Shown: positions 17,030 to 25,865 of the stretch, one piece after another | Numbering within the stretch: the first letter of the stretch is position 1 | How the letters are laid out: every line of letters begins with the position of its first letter | Source of the DNA: Afipia sp. OHSU_II-C1 | GTDB taxonomy: Bacteria; Pseudomonadota; Alphaproteobacteria; Rhizobiales; Xanthobacteraceae | DNA length: 64,000 nucleotides | NCBI RefSeq assembly: GCF_000497575.1 | Contig: NZ_APJI01000006.1 | Coordinates: 394,001 to 458,000 of the forward strand | Direction: 5' to 3' | Made by a program: the position numbers and the translations under genes | The notes under the pieces: generated by a model | Told to the model about the DNA's origin: nothing | What the model saw: only the letters and a program-made list of their open reading frames with translations | Databases searched by the model: none

Positions 17030-20000
17030 ATGGATTACGGCGCTATGGCGCGAGCTACCATGCAAGGCAAAGCGACGCTCGACGCACGATTCAAGTTTGC
17101 TGATACCGCGTTTTCGAGCGGCACCGAAGGTTGGAATTCTCAACTTCGTTTTGCCACCGGCATCGCCGACGGCGAGGACTATCTTCTTCGTCTGTTCAAG
17201 AAGACCGGAACCCCGCTGGACGAGGACCTGAAGCGGCTCATCACGCACGGCCTCAGGCGTGTCCGGCGTGTTCTGTCGTCACGCCGTGCGCGCCAGTTAT
17301 TGGTCGAGGTTCTTGAGATCGTCGAGGACCAGGAAGAGATCGGTATCTTAATGGTTGATCCTGGCAGTCCGATCTGCGGGTCATTGCACAGGGTTCGAGC
17401 GCGAGAAGGCCGGCTGCTTACGACGACCGGCCGCAAGATGTTTTGGCGCAATATCTTGCGCGTAGCTGAAGGACTTGCACTTTGTCATGATGCGGGCATC
17501 GTGCACGGCGCTGTCAGCGAACATACGATCTTTTCGCATAGCGATGAAAAAGAGGATTTCCGACTCGGCGGCTACGAAGCGTGCGTACACATTGCCGACG
17601 GCGATGTGGGCGGCGCGGGACATCTGCTGCGGCCCTCCGGCACCGTCTCGTTTCGCCGGGACTGGAGTGATCTTGGGCAGGCAGCGTCGCGGATCCTCGG
17701 CCTGACCGAGGACGGCGGCGGTCCTTCCCTGCTGTCGATCGAGCGACGCATGCTTAATCGTCTTGCCGATCCGCCACGCTACCAGCTTTTCGACGGAAGT
17801 ATCGTGCTAAACGAGATCGCCGAGGTCGTGGCCGATCTTGACCGGTCGGGGTCAAGCGGCGAAGGCGAGCTAATTCTCTACCCTTCCACCCAGGTTACCC
17901 AAAGCGACCTTGCATCGCTTACATCGGGCACCATCCCGGCTGACGATAGGGATGCGGTCCTCCGTTTTGTCGAAGAGGATCTCAGCGGACCAACGGTACG
18001 CACTGTTGTCGTAGATGAGGCCTTCGTGCGTATCGTCACCGACCTTGCCGCGTATGGCGTGAAAGTCATCGATGACTATGTCGGCATGATCGAGAACGCC
18101 AACAAGAGGCGGCCTGACGACTACATCTATGATGCCGTCGAGGTTCGCCACCGGATTCATCTTGCGCGAACTCGGAGAAGCGCCGAAGAGCGAGTACGCA
18201 GGCTTGGCCCTGGCGCCAAACCGTGGATTGACGCGAGTGTCACAACAGGAGTGAGCCGATCAGTCGAAGAGATTCCCACTTGGTACGCCCTCATTCTTCT
18301 CGAAGCCTTTACTTGGCTGCGGGAGCAATTCCGAATCTATCCCGTCGAAGTGCTTCACCCGCCGTCCGGCGGGGATTCAGATTTGGCCTGGATCGCCTCC
18401 CGCGAAGATCCCGACCGGGACATGCGACGCAAGCTGATGGGACTGCGCCCGGCATACGACGCCTTGGCGCGCGAATTGAAGTACGACGACGGCAAACCAA
18501 ATTGGACTCTTTCACGCAGCGACGCGCTCGCCGGCGATCGGGAGCGATTTCCGGAACTCAGTTATGAGGGAACGGGCGGTGTCGTCGACGGCCGCCTACC
18601 GTTCACGTTCGCGACAAGCGAAGCTGTTGTACCGGGGCAGCTTCTTTTTCTTCGTCCTCGAAGAGATGGTGGATTTGAACGCGCAATTCGCCGCCGCCTT
18701 CAAAATATTGTGGCGGCCCGGACGAATATTGAACTCTTGAGAGCGATTGACGATCCGGCGCAGGTCGCGCTGGACGAAGTATTACGTGATATTGCGACCC
18801 CGAATGCGGTGCCGCCGGACGAGATGGACGGTTCGAAAAAGGTGGCATGGGACGCAATCGTATCAGGCAAGTCCATCAATGTCGTTGTTGGCCCTCCTGG
18901 CGTCGGCAAGACGTTCCTAATTTCGAATCTTGTCAAAAGCATTCTGGACAAAACACCGGACGCAAGGCTTCTAGTGTCGGCGCAAAACCACGAGACCTTG
19001 ATTCAAATGGAGGACGAACTCAAGGCGACACTGGCGAGCGGCACGAAGATCGTCGTTCGTGTCGAGCGGACACGATCGACCGATGAAGTCAGCTCCTTGC
19101 GTGCGAGCTCCGTTGATCTTCTTAGGTCCGTTTCGACGGTCGACCACGCCGCTGAAAGCATGATGGTCAACCAACGCTATCAAATCAAGCAGGCGCTCCG
19201 GCCCGTTGATGCGTCGGAAGCGACGGTTGCGGAACGCGTATTTCGCGATACCGACAATCTGCTGCTGCGCTCTTCCGATGTCACGCTTGCCACGACATCG
19301 TCGCACATCATCGAGGAGATGATTGCCGATGGCGATCAATTCGACTGGGTCATCGTCGAAGAAGCGGCCCGCGCCAACGGTGCGGAACTGATCGGCGCGC
19401 TATTGCTGGGCAACAGAAGAATCATGGTTGGCGATCACAACCAACTCTCTCCATTCGATGCCGCCCAGCGGCAACAATTCTACGATCCCGAGCGCGCAGT
19501 TGATCTGCTGCGGGACGCGAAGGAGCGGCTTGAAACCATCTCCGATCTACCGCCGGAAGTTACTGAGGCGCTTGATACAGTTAAGTCGAGCGAACATCTG
19601 ATGAGGGAGGCTCTCGCAACAGCGGCGCGTCTTGAAGAACCGTTTCGATCAATAGCTGAGCGCGAAATTGAGCGCGAAAAGGACACGGGGCGTCCGAGCA
19701 CGATCGTCAACACGCTGCTGGAACAGAGCCGCATGCACCCCGCCATCGGCGATCTCGTCTCGAATACTTTTTATGACAGAAAGCTCGCTCCCTCCGACCG
19801 CGTCAAGCGTCGCACGCTAACGGTCACGTCCACGGTCGCGTACCTCACCTCTCCAATCGTTCTTCTCGATTTTCCGCCCCTCAGCATGTCAAAACGGCGA
19901 CATTTCGAACACAAAGTGGAGCGATCATTCCGCAACGAGCTTGAGGCGCAGGCCTTGATAGCGGCCTTGAAAGGGTTGCGGCCGATAGTTGGCGCGGACG

Positions 20001-20503
20001 GCCGCCGACCGACCCTCGTGATCATCTCGCCCTACGCGGCGCAGGTGAGATGGTTCAAGCGCTTACTGCGCGGCCAAGTCAGGAAAGACAAGACCTTGTT
20101 CGGCTTCGCGAGCCCGCGCAGTAATGGTGAGTTCGTCTTTACCAGCGATAGCTTCCAAGGTGGCGAAGCCGATGTCGTGGCCGCCAGCCTTACGCGCAAC
20201 AATGTCATGGTGGGATCGCGCGCGCTCGGATTCGTCAAAAGCCCACAGCGCATGAATGTGCTGCTCAGCCGCGCCAAGCAAAAGCTGATTCTTGCCACAA
20301 GCCAGCGCTTCATTCGCGAAGTGGTCGAAGGAATCGATCCGGATGCAAAAAAGGACGATCTTGAATTCCTACGAAAGATGCTGAAGGAGCTCGCGACCCT
20401 CGCCGGGACCGATTACGAGCTCGTCAGGAAGGATGCTCCTAGCATTAAGGTGAAAGGCGCATCCATCGTCGCGATCGACGAGAACGGGAGGCTTCCGGCG
20501 TGA
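17030..20503 (+). CDS. mkoA: Mokosh type I MkoA-like protein: pseudokinase plus SF1 helicase
   Basis: This 1157-aa protein starts with a Ser/Thr-kinase-like domain (about residues 20-240) containing LCHDAGIVHGAVSEHTIF, where a kinase would have HRDxxxxN; the catalytic Asp and the DFG motif are missing, so it is probably a pseudokinase. A linker of about 350 residues follows. The C-terminal half is a Upf1-like SF1 helicase (COG1112): Walker A GPPGVGKTF near 620, IVEEAARANGAE near 772, GDHNQLSPFD, SDSFQGGEADVV near 1036 and MNVLLSRAK near 1075. The next gene is a PLD nuclease overlapping by GTGA. Kinase-helicase plus PLD is the layout of the anti-phage system Mokosh type I. The start could also be the ATG at 17045. 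Confidence 0.8.
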   Translation: MDYGAMARATMQGKATLDARFKFADTAFSSGTEGWNSQLRFATGIADGEDYLLRLFKKTGTPLDEDLKRLITHGLRRVRRVLSSRRARQLLVEVLEIVEDQEEIGILMVDPGSPICGSLHRVRAREGRLLTTTGRKMFWRNILRVAEGLALCHDAGIVHGAVSEHTIFSHSDEKEDFRLGGYEACVHIADGDVGGAGHLLRPSGTVSFRRDWSDLGQAASRILGLTEDGGGPSLLSIERRMLNRLADPPRYQLFDGSIVLNEIAEVVADLDRSGSSGEGELILYPSTQVTQSDLASLTSGTIPADDRDAVLRFVEEDLSGPTVRTVVVDEAFVRIVTDLAAYGVKVIDDYVGMIENANKRRPDDYIYDAVEVRHRIHLARTRRSAEERVRRLGPGAKPWIDASVTTGVSRSVEEIPTWYALILLEAFTWLREQFRIYPVEVLHPPSGGDSDLAWIASREDPDRDMRRKLMGLRPAYDALARELKYDDGKPNWTLSRSDALAGDRERFPELSYEGTGGVVDGRLPFTFATSEAVVPGQLLFLRPRRDGGFERAIRRRLQNIVAARTNIELLRAIDDPAQVALDEVLRDIATPNAVPPDEMDGSKKVAWDAIVSGKSINVVVGPPGVGKTFLISNLVKSILDKTPDARLLVSAQNHETLIQMEDELKATLASGTKIVVRVERTRSTDEVSSLRASSVDLLRSVSTVDHAAESMMVNQRYQIKQALRPVDASEATVAERVFRDTDNLLLRSSDVTLATTSSHIIEEMIADGDQFDWVIVEEAARANGAELIGALLLGNRRIMVGDHNQLSPFDAAQRQQFYDPERAVDLLRDAKERLETISDLPPEVTEALDTVKSSEHLMREALATAARLEEPFRSIAEREIEREKDTGRPSTIVNTLLEQSRMHPAIGDLVSNTFYDRKLAPSDRVKRRTLTVTSTVAYLTSPIVLLDFPPLSMSKRRHFEHKVERSFRNELEAQALIAALKGLRPIVGADGRRPTLVIISPYAAQVRWFKRLLRGQVRKDKTLFGFASPRSNGEFVFTSDSFQGGEADVVAASLTRNNVMVGSRALGFVKSPQRMNVLLSRAKQKLILATSQRFIREVVEGIDPDAKKDDLEFLRKMLKELATLAGTDYELVRKDAPSIKVKGASIVAIDENGRLPA

Positions 20504-22239
20504 AAATCTACCTTCCCGCTTGGCACTATCGCGCGCGCGCCATCGTTCAACGCACATGGGGATGGAGTCCAATCGAAGAAATGATCCTGCTCGCGCTCGA
20601 TCGCACCCCAGAAACGATCGAAGAGGTGGCAACGTCGCTCGGGATTCCAAGCCAGGTCGCGGGCTCGACCATCGCGCGGTTGATGCAGTTCGGCCTGGTC
20701 GAGCTTCGCCTGGCTCCTGTCCCTCAATTGGCGACAAGCGGCGTCGGTCAAGACTTCATCCGGTTGGGTGGCGCCTTGCCGGAGCGAACTGAAGATCGGG
20801 AGATTCACATCAGTCTAGTGCTGGAGAAGGTCGGACACTCGGTCTTTCGCAACCGCGACGTCGAGACCGCTCCACTCTATCGGATGACCCATACAGATCA
20901 CAAGGTCAACTTTCCTCCGGGCCCAGATGAGACCGATGACACAATGGCGGTCCGCGTAACGCAGCTCGTCGCCGGCATGCTCCGTCCCGGCGAATGGCTG
21001 CGCGGCGTTCAAACGATCAACTCCGTTCTCGAAAGAAAATATCTCGCGATCGAACTGAACGACGTCAAGAACGGATTGCTCCCTGAGGGGGCCAGCCAGG
21101 ACTTGATCGGCGCTCTTCAAGCAACAATCAGGACTGGTATTCTGCCGGAAGCTAGCGATCCGCAGCCAAGCCGGTCAGTGACCGTCGATACGATGATTGG
21201 CACCGATCAATTGATCGTCGGCGGCGAACAGCATCTCGAATGCTTCGAACGCATCGTGGGTCAGGCCGAGGAAGACGTTTTCGTACTTTCGACTTTTGTG
21301 ACGCCTCACGGCGAAAAATACACGGAGCAACATGAACGCATTCGAAAAGCTCTTGAACAGGCTGCGCAGCGTGGCGTGCGCTGCCACTTGTTCTACGGTA
21401 CTGCGCTAGACACCGACAGAAAGAACGCGATCGCGATGCAGGAGCTCAATATGCGGCTCTCGTCGGTCCGTCGCGCGCGTGGCTTTGTGTTCACGCAGCG
21501 CGATTCTGTTCGAAGCCATGTGAAATGCCTTGCCGCGGATGACGGCCACGGCGGCGCTGTCGTCGTGCTCGGCTCCTCCAATTGGCTGTCGTCGCCCTTT
21601 TCTGCCTTGGAGGTGTCTGTCGAGCTGACAGAGAACCGCGCGGCCGCGGCGGGCCTGGATCTTTTGCGTTCTATCGTGTCACCTCTTTCAAGCGCCAGCC
21701 GTTCGATTGAGACGCTCCAATTCATAGCATCGGATTTAAGGCGCTCGCGGAGCGCCTTAACATCTAGCGCCGATGCTGGAGGGAGTATTCCAGTTCGGAT
21801 GAGCATTCTCCAGGCTGACGATCATGAGCGATTGATTCGGAGGGTTGCTCACGAAGCCGAAGAGCGATTTGTCTGCTGTACCAACAAGGTCGGAGCTCCC
21901 ATGGTGCCGGCGATCTTTAACCCCGCCGAAATCGCAGGACGCCGACTCGACGACGTCCGTGTTTACTACTCGCGCCAGACCGGGCCGATCAAACGGCGGC
22001 ACGTCAAGGCCCACCGCGAACGGCTACATGGTGTAGTCGATCTGATCGCCGTGGAGGATCCGCAAGTCCATGCAAAGTTTCTTTTGTGGGACAGAGATCA
22101 CGTCGTGGTGAGCACGATGAATTGGGGCTCTCAGTCGGGTTCACCGGATAATCCTCTCGACGAGATCGGCCTCCATTTGGAAGGGCCTGGCATAGCCGAG
22201 TTCCTCCTAATGAAGTTCGAGAGTCAACTCGACGATTAG
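20500..22239 (+). CDS. mkoB: Mokosh MkoB-like PLD-family nuclease with winged-helix N-terminus
   Basis: This 579-aa protein starts at a GTG overlapping the stop of the helicase gene (GTGA), so the two are translationally coupled. Residues about 25-75 look like a winged helix-turn-helix (IEEVATSLGIPSQVAGSTIARLMQFGLVELR in outline). Two phospholipase D half-sites follow: HVKCLAADD with GSSNW near residue 336, and HAKFLLWDRD with STMNW near 523, each an HxK(x)4D motif. PLD nucleases usually cut nucleic acid through a paired HKD active site. With the helicase it forms the two-gene Mokosh type I arrangement. Confidence 0.8.
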   Translation: MKIYLPAWHYRARAIVQRTWGWSPIEEMILLALDRTPETIEEVATSLGIPSQVAGSTIARLMQFGLVELRLAPVPQLATSGVGQDFIRLGGALPERTEDREIHISLVLEKVGHSVFRNRDVETAPLYRMTHTDHKVNFPPGPDETDDTMAVRVTQLVAGMLRPGEWLRGVQTINSVLERKYLAIELNDVKNGLLPEGASQDLIGALQATIRTGILPEASDPQPSRSVTVDTMIGTDQLIVGGEQHLECFERIVGQAEEDVFVLSTFVTPHGEKYTEQHERIRKALEQAAQRGVRCHLFYGTALDTDRKNAIAMQELNMRLSSVRRARGFVFTQRDSVRSHVKCLAADDGHGGAVVVLGSSNWLSSPFSALEVSVELTENRAAAAGLDLLRSIVSPLSSASRSIETLQFIASDLRRSRSALTSSADAGGSIPVRMSILQADDHERLIRRVAHEAEERFVCCTNKVGAPMVPAIFNPAEIAGRRLDDVRVYYSRQTGPIKRRHVKAHRERLHGVVDLIAVEDPQVHAKFLLWDRDHVVVSTMNWGSQSGSPDNPLDEIGLHLEGPGIAEFLLMKFESQLDD

Positions 22240-22352
22240 TATCTGACACGTATTTTGGGCTGCGTCCAAATTGTCAACGCGCTGCGCGCCAATTGCGCTG
22301 AAATTGCTGAGTTCTTTGTTCAAGGTGGAAAGAGAACCTTTCGCCATCTATC

Positions 22353-22377
22353 ATCAGGCGCAGCCAAAACGCCTGAT
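22353..22377. terminator. Inverted repeat between convergent operons
   Basis: A perfect 8-bp inverted repeat, ATCAGGCG-CAGCCAAAA-CGCCTGAT, lies between the 3' ends of the Mokosh pair and the AddA-like gene. It sits where a two-way terminator would be expected, but there is no clear T-tract. Confidence 0.4.
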
Positions 22378-22550
22378 AAATACAAAGCAGACCGAGCTCG
22401 CCGATTTTCCTACAGACTACGACGAAGATCGGTATGACCCCCAAAAATCTGCCGTCGTGAAAGCCACGCCGTCATAACGCAACCCGTTTGCAGTGCTTAG
22501 CCGGGTGGGCAGCCCCGATCGGGAGCGTCCAAAAGACCGCCTCACGAATT

Positions 22551-25500
22551 TTACCGTGGCGTTCTAGTCGTGACCCACCGAATGACGCCATCCGTCATGT
22601 AAACCACGGCGCCCCGAGGTGCTCCTGTGGCACGAAGATAGTCGCTCAGCTGAGCGGCATGATCGCGCCTATCCTGCTCGCTGGGCGCGACATCGCTCTT
22701 CCAATCCAGGACAACGGCAGGCTGACCATCTTGAACAGCGATGGCATCTATCCGCCCAGCCAGCGCAGTCGCCGCGGGTGAAGCCGAGAGCATCGCATAA
22801 ATTGGCCACTCCGGAGCGAGGCTTGGCCTGAGTGCGGCGATTTCGGGCAGTGCAAGGGTGCGCGCGACGGTCACCGCTATTTCCTCTGGGTCCGGAAGCT
22901 TCGCTCCGTTGTCAGCATCAATTATAAGCTGCGTCATCAGCACTCGCGCACGTGCAGCGACGACCGGCATCTCCTCGGCCAGTTCGCCGGTAAGCATCTC
23001 CTCCATCAGCTTGTGGAGAATAAGGCCCCGCACGCGGCCGGCGCCGACCGGCAATTCGGTTTCTGGGGCTTCGCCAGGCTCCATCGCGATCGCCTCACCT
23101 CTTGGCGCTCGATCAGGATCGTGATCGCTTGGCCGCAGCCACTGGAGCGGCATCGCCGCGGCGGCGATCGCGGCACGCTCTGCCCCGAACAGCTCCGGCG
23201 TCTGCGTATTCGGAGGCGCGACGTCGGTCACGCGGGCGACCGGCGTCAAGTGCGACAGGACAAGCTGCGGCAAGTCCCGATGCGCAAGATCAACGATCCG
23301 TGCCCAGGACCGCTGCTCAGCCTGAGGCAATTCCGGAACGATCAGAAGTTCGCGGGCGCGCGTGCAGGCGACATACCAGAGGCGCTCCCGCTCGCGGGCC
23401 AAGCTATCGTCTTCAGACTCGAGTGCGCGAAGCAGTTCCGGCGGAACCACGTCGCCAATCAGCCAATGCAGTGTTTCGTCGTCGGCGCGGTAGACGAATG
23501 CCTCGCGCGAGCGCAGCAAGGTGCCGGTGTTGATCGGAATTACCACCGGCCATTCGAGACCCTTAGCGCTGTGGATCGTGATGATTTCGATCGCATCGCC
23601 TTCCGCATCAACTCGTCCCTCATTGTGGGGCACGCCGTCGCGCCATTCCCGGGCGAGATCCCGAACGAACTTCCTGAGGCCTCGCACACCGTAAGGCCGC
23701 GCACGTTCCAGGAACGCTTCGAGATTGGCGGCCGCGCGCGCACTACGATCACCCTCGCGCGCGGCGAGGGTTGCACGGACCGCGAGGCGTTCGATCGCTT
23801 CGGCCAAGAGCAGCGCAGGCGTGGTCGCCCGCACGCGTTTTCTGAGGTCTTGTAGGATCGCGAGCGTGCGACGTGCCAGAGGATGGGCGACATGATCGAC
23901 ATCGGTCAGCACCGAGAAGCGCTGGGGCGCTTCGGCGCGATCGAGATGCGGCGGAAGACCCACGGTGATGTCGAGTAGCTCCTCCTCAGTAAGCCCGACC
24001 AGTGGGCCACGCAGCAGCGCGCCGAAGGCCAATGTGTCGCCAGCGTCGGCGAGTACGCGAGCTAGCGCGAGCAGGTCCTGCACTTCTTGCCGGCGGAACA
24101 AACTCTTGCCGGCCTGCGAGGCGATCGGCAGCCCGCGCTGCTCGAGCGCGCGCTCATAACGCCAAAGCTCGGCGCCAGTTGGCGCAAGCAGGGCGATGCC
24201 GCCGGCAGTGAGCGGTACGATTGCGCCGTCCTCGTCGCGGATAGGGAGATTGCCGATAAGGCGGGTGCAGAGATCGGCAACGGCTTCGGCCTCCGCGTCG
24301 CGGATTTGAGCGGGCCGAGAATCAGGCGGCACATCCACTGTGATTCGCGCCGCGCAGGGCAGATCATGATCGGGGTCGCCGAGCGTCGACGTGAGCGGCA
24401 CGTAACCGGGCTGGCCTTCTCCCGACAACGGGCGCGCGAAGCAGCGGTTGATGTGCCTAAGGATGTCGGGACGCGAACGAAAATTGGCGGTGACCTGAAC
24501 GATATTTTCCGGCAATTGCCGCTCAACAGCGGCGCGCGCCTGCGAGTATGAGCCGATATCGGCGCCTCGGAAGCGATAGATTGCCTGCTTCGGGTCACCG
24601 ACCATGAATAAAGCCCCGGCACGCAGCACGCTGTCCTGCCAGCGTCCGGCGCGATCCTTCCCCGCGATCCCGAAGAGGATCTCTGTCTGAACAGGGTCGG
24701 TGTCCTGAAATTCGTCGACGAAGATGTGGCGATAGCGTTCTCCAAGCGCGCGGCGCACGTCGTCATGCTGGCGCACCAGCGCACGCGCCTTCTCGAGCAA
24801 GTCGTCGAAGTCCAAGACTGCAGCGGCCCGTTTGAAGGCGGCGTAGTCATCGAGTACTTCGTCGAGCTCGGCCGCAAGCTGGGCGACAAGCGCGGTCGCG
24901 AACCGACCAAGAACGGTCCGGTAGCAGCGATTGACCCGCTCAAAGCATGCGGTCGCCTCTTCATTGAGGAGCGCGCCTCGCTCTTTGCCCGCGACACGCT
25001 CCCAAGCTGATTTCCGTCTCGGCGTGAGAAGATCGAAACTGTGTCGGCGCATGCACGCGAGCTGTGGCGGATGGGCGAGACGCCAGAGCGTGGCAAAATC
25101 CGGTGGAGGGTCGAAACTACCGGCGTAGAAGTTGGCGAGCGTCTCAAGCTCTCCGACCAATTCTAGGGTCTTGGGCTCGACCGGCTGCGACGAAATCCAG
25201 CGTCGGAAGTCCGCGACGGCGTCGACCAGGTCGATGTCGGGCCGACCGCCGAGCTCGGCGGGCAGAGCGCGTGCGCCGCGATATCTGAGACGGAAGCGTG
25301 CGAGTTCCTGAAGAGTATCGACGATGCGACGCGGATCATCGCGCGAGAGTGTCGCGATGGCATCGCCTGGCCGCTCGGGCGCATTCAATCGCCGTTTCAG
25401 CCACTGCTCGAAGACGGAATCGAAGGCCGCCGCCGCCTGAACGGCGTCAAGAATGCGCGCGCCCGGATCAATGTCGGCCTCAACCGCATAGCTGGAGATG

Positions 25501-25865
25501 ATCGTCTGGCAAAATGCGTGAATGGTGGCGGTTGTCAGTTCGTCGAGCTTCGCCGCTGCACCGGAAAGTGCGCGTCGTTGGTCCACGTTTAGTCCGTTGG
25601 GCAGAGCAAGCCGCAAAGGTTGAGGCACACGTCCCGCAAGCAGCTCCTCGACATAGCGTTGCACGCGCGTCGCCAGCCCGCTCGCGGCAAGCTCTGTGAA
25701 AGTGATCGCGGCGATCGCGCCGGGCTCGGTGCCACGCGCGAGCAGCATGGTCAGGCGTCCGGCCATTAGCGCCGTTTTGCCGGTGCCGGCGGCGGCCTCG
25801 ACGAGCAACGTGGCGTCGAGATCAGTCAGGATGCGAAGCCGTGCGGGATCGTCGGCGAGTGTCAT
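22551..25865 (-). CDS. AddA/UvrD-like helicase-nuclease, last gene of the SIR2-HerA run
   Basis: This protein of about 1104 aa is a UvrD/RecB-type SF1A helicase with a C-terminal nuclease. It has the Walker A AAAGTGKTALMAGRL near the N-terminus, TIHAFCQTI, the Walker B VDEFQDTDPVQ, GDPKQAIYRFRGAD, ITIHSAKGLEWP and YVACTRARELL. The final 80 residues hold a RecB-family PD-(D/E)XK site (GRIDAIAV, then VLDWKSD and AAQLSDYL). This is the AddA domain order. The ATG at 25865 overlaps the stop of the AddB-like gene (ATGA); a GTG at 25877 would add four residues. The position directly behind SIR2, HerA and AddB-like genes suggests a defence role. Confidence 0.88.
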   Translation of the reverse strand: MTLADDPARLRILTDLDATLLVEAAAGTGKTALMAGRLTMLLARGTEPGAIAAITFTELAASGLATRVQRYVEELLAGRVPQPLRLALPNGLNVDQRRALSGAAAKLDELTTATIHAFCQTIISSYAVEADIDPGARILDAVQAAAAFDSVFEQWLKRRLNAPERPGDAIATLSRDDPRRIVDTLQELARFRLRYRGARALPAELGGRPDIDLVDAVADFRRWISSQPVEPKTLELVGELETLANFYAGSFDPPPDFATLWRLAHPPQLACMRRHSFDLLTPRRKSAWERVAGKERGALLNEEATACFERVNRCYRTVLGRFATALVAQLAAELDEVLDDYAAFKRAAAVLDFDDLLEKARALVRQHDDVRRALGERYRHIFVDEFQDTDPVQTEILFGIAGKDRAGRWQDSVLRAGALFMVGDPKQAIYRFRGADIGSYSQARAAVERQLPENIVQVTANFRSRPDILRHINRCFARPLSGEGQPGYVPLTSTLGDPDHDLPCAARITVDVPPDSRPAQIRDAEAEAVADLCTRLIGNLPIRDEDGAIVPLTAGGIALLAPTGAELWRYERALEQRGLPIASQAGKSLFRRQEVQDLLALARVLADAGDTLAFGALLRGPLVGLTEEELLDITVGLPPHLDRAEAPQRFSVLTDVDHVAHPLARRTLAILQDLRKRVRATTPALLLAEAIERLAVRATLAAREGDRSARAAANLEAFLERARPYGVRGLRKFVRDLAREWRDGVPHNEGRVDAEGDAIEIITIHSAKGLEWPVVIPINTGTLLRSREAFVYRADDETLHWLIGDVVPPELLRALESEDDSLARERERLWYVACTRARELLIVPELPQAEQRSWARIVDLAHRDLPQLVLSHLTPVARVTDVAPPNTQTPELFGAERAAIAAAAMPLQWLRPSDHDPDRAPRGEAIAMEPGEAPETELPVGAGRVRGLILHKLMEEMLTGELAEEMPVVAARARVLMTQLIIDADNGAKLPDPEEIAVTVARTLALPEIAALRPSLAPEWPIYAMLSASPAATALAGRIDAIAVQDGQPAVVLDWKSDVAPSEQDRRDHAAQLSDYLRATGAPRGAVVYMTDGVIRWVTTRTPR

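Noticed and set aside
24062-25147. 361-aa minus frame inside the AddA-like gene
   Set aside because: It is a shifted frame of the helicase gene, low in complexity and rich in Arg and Ser, without motifs.
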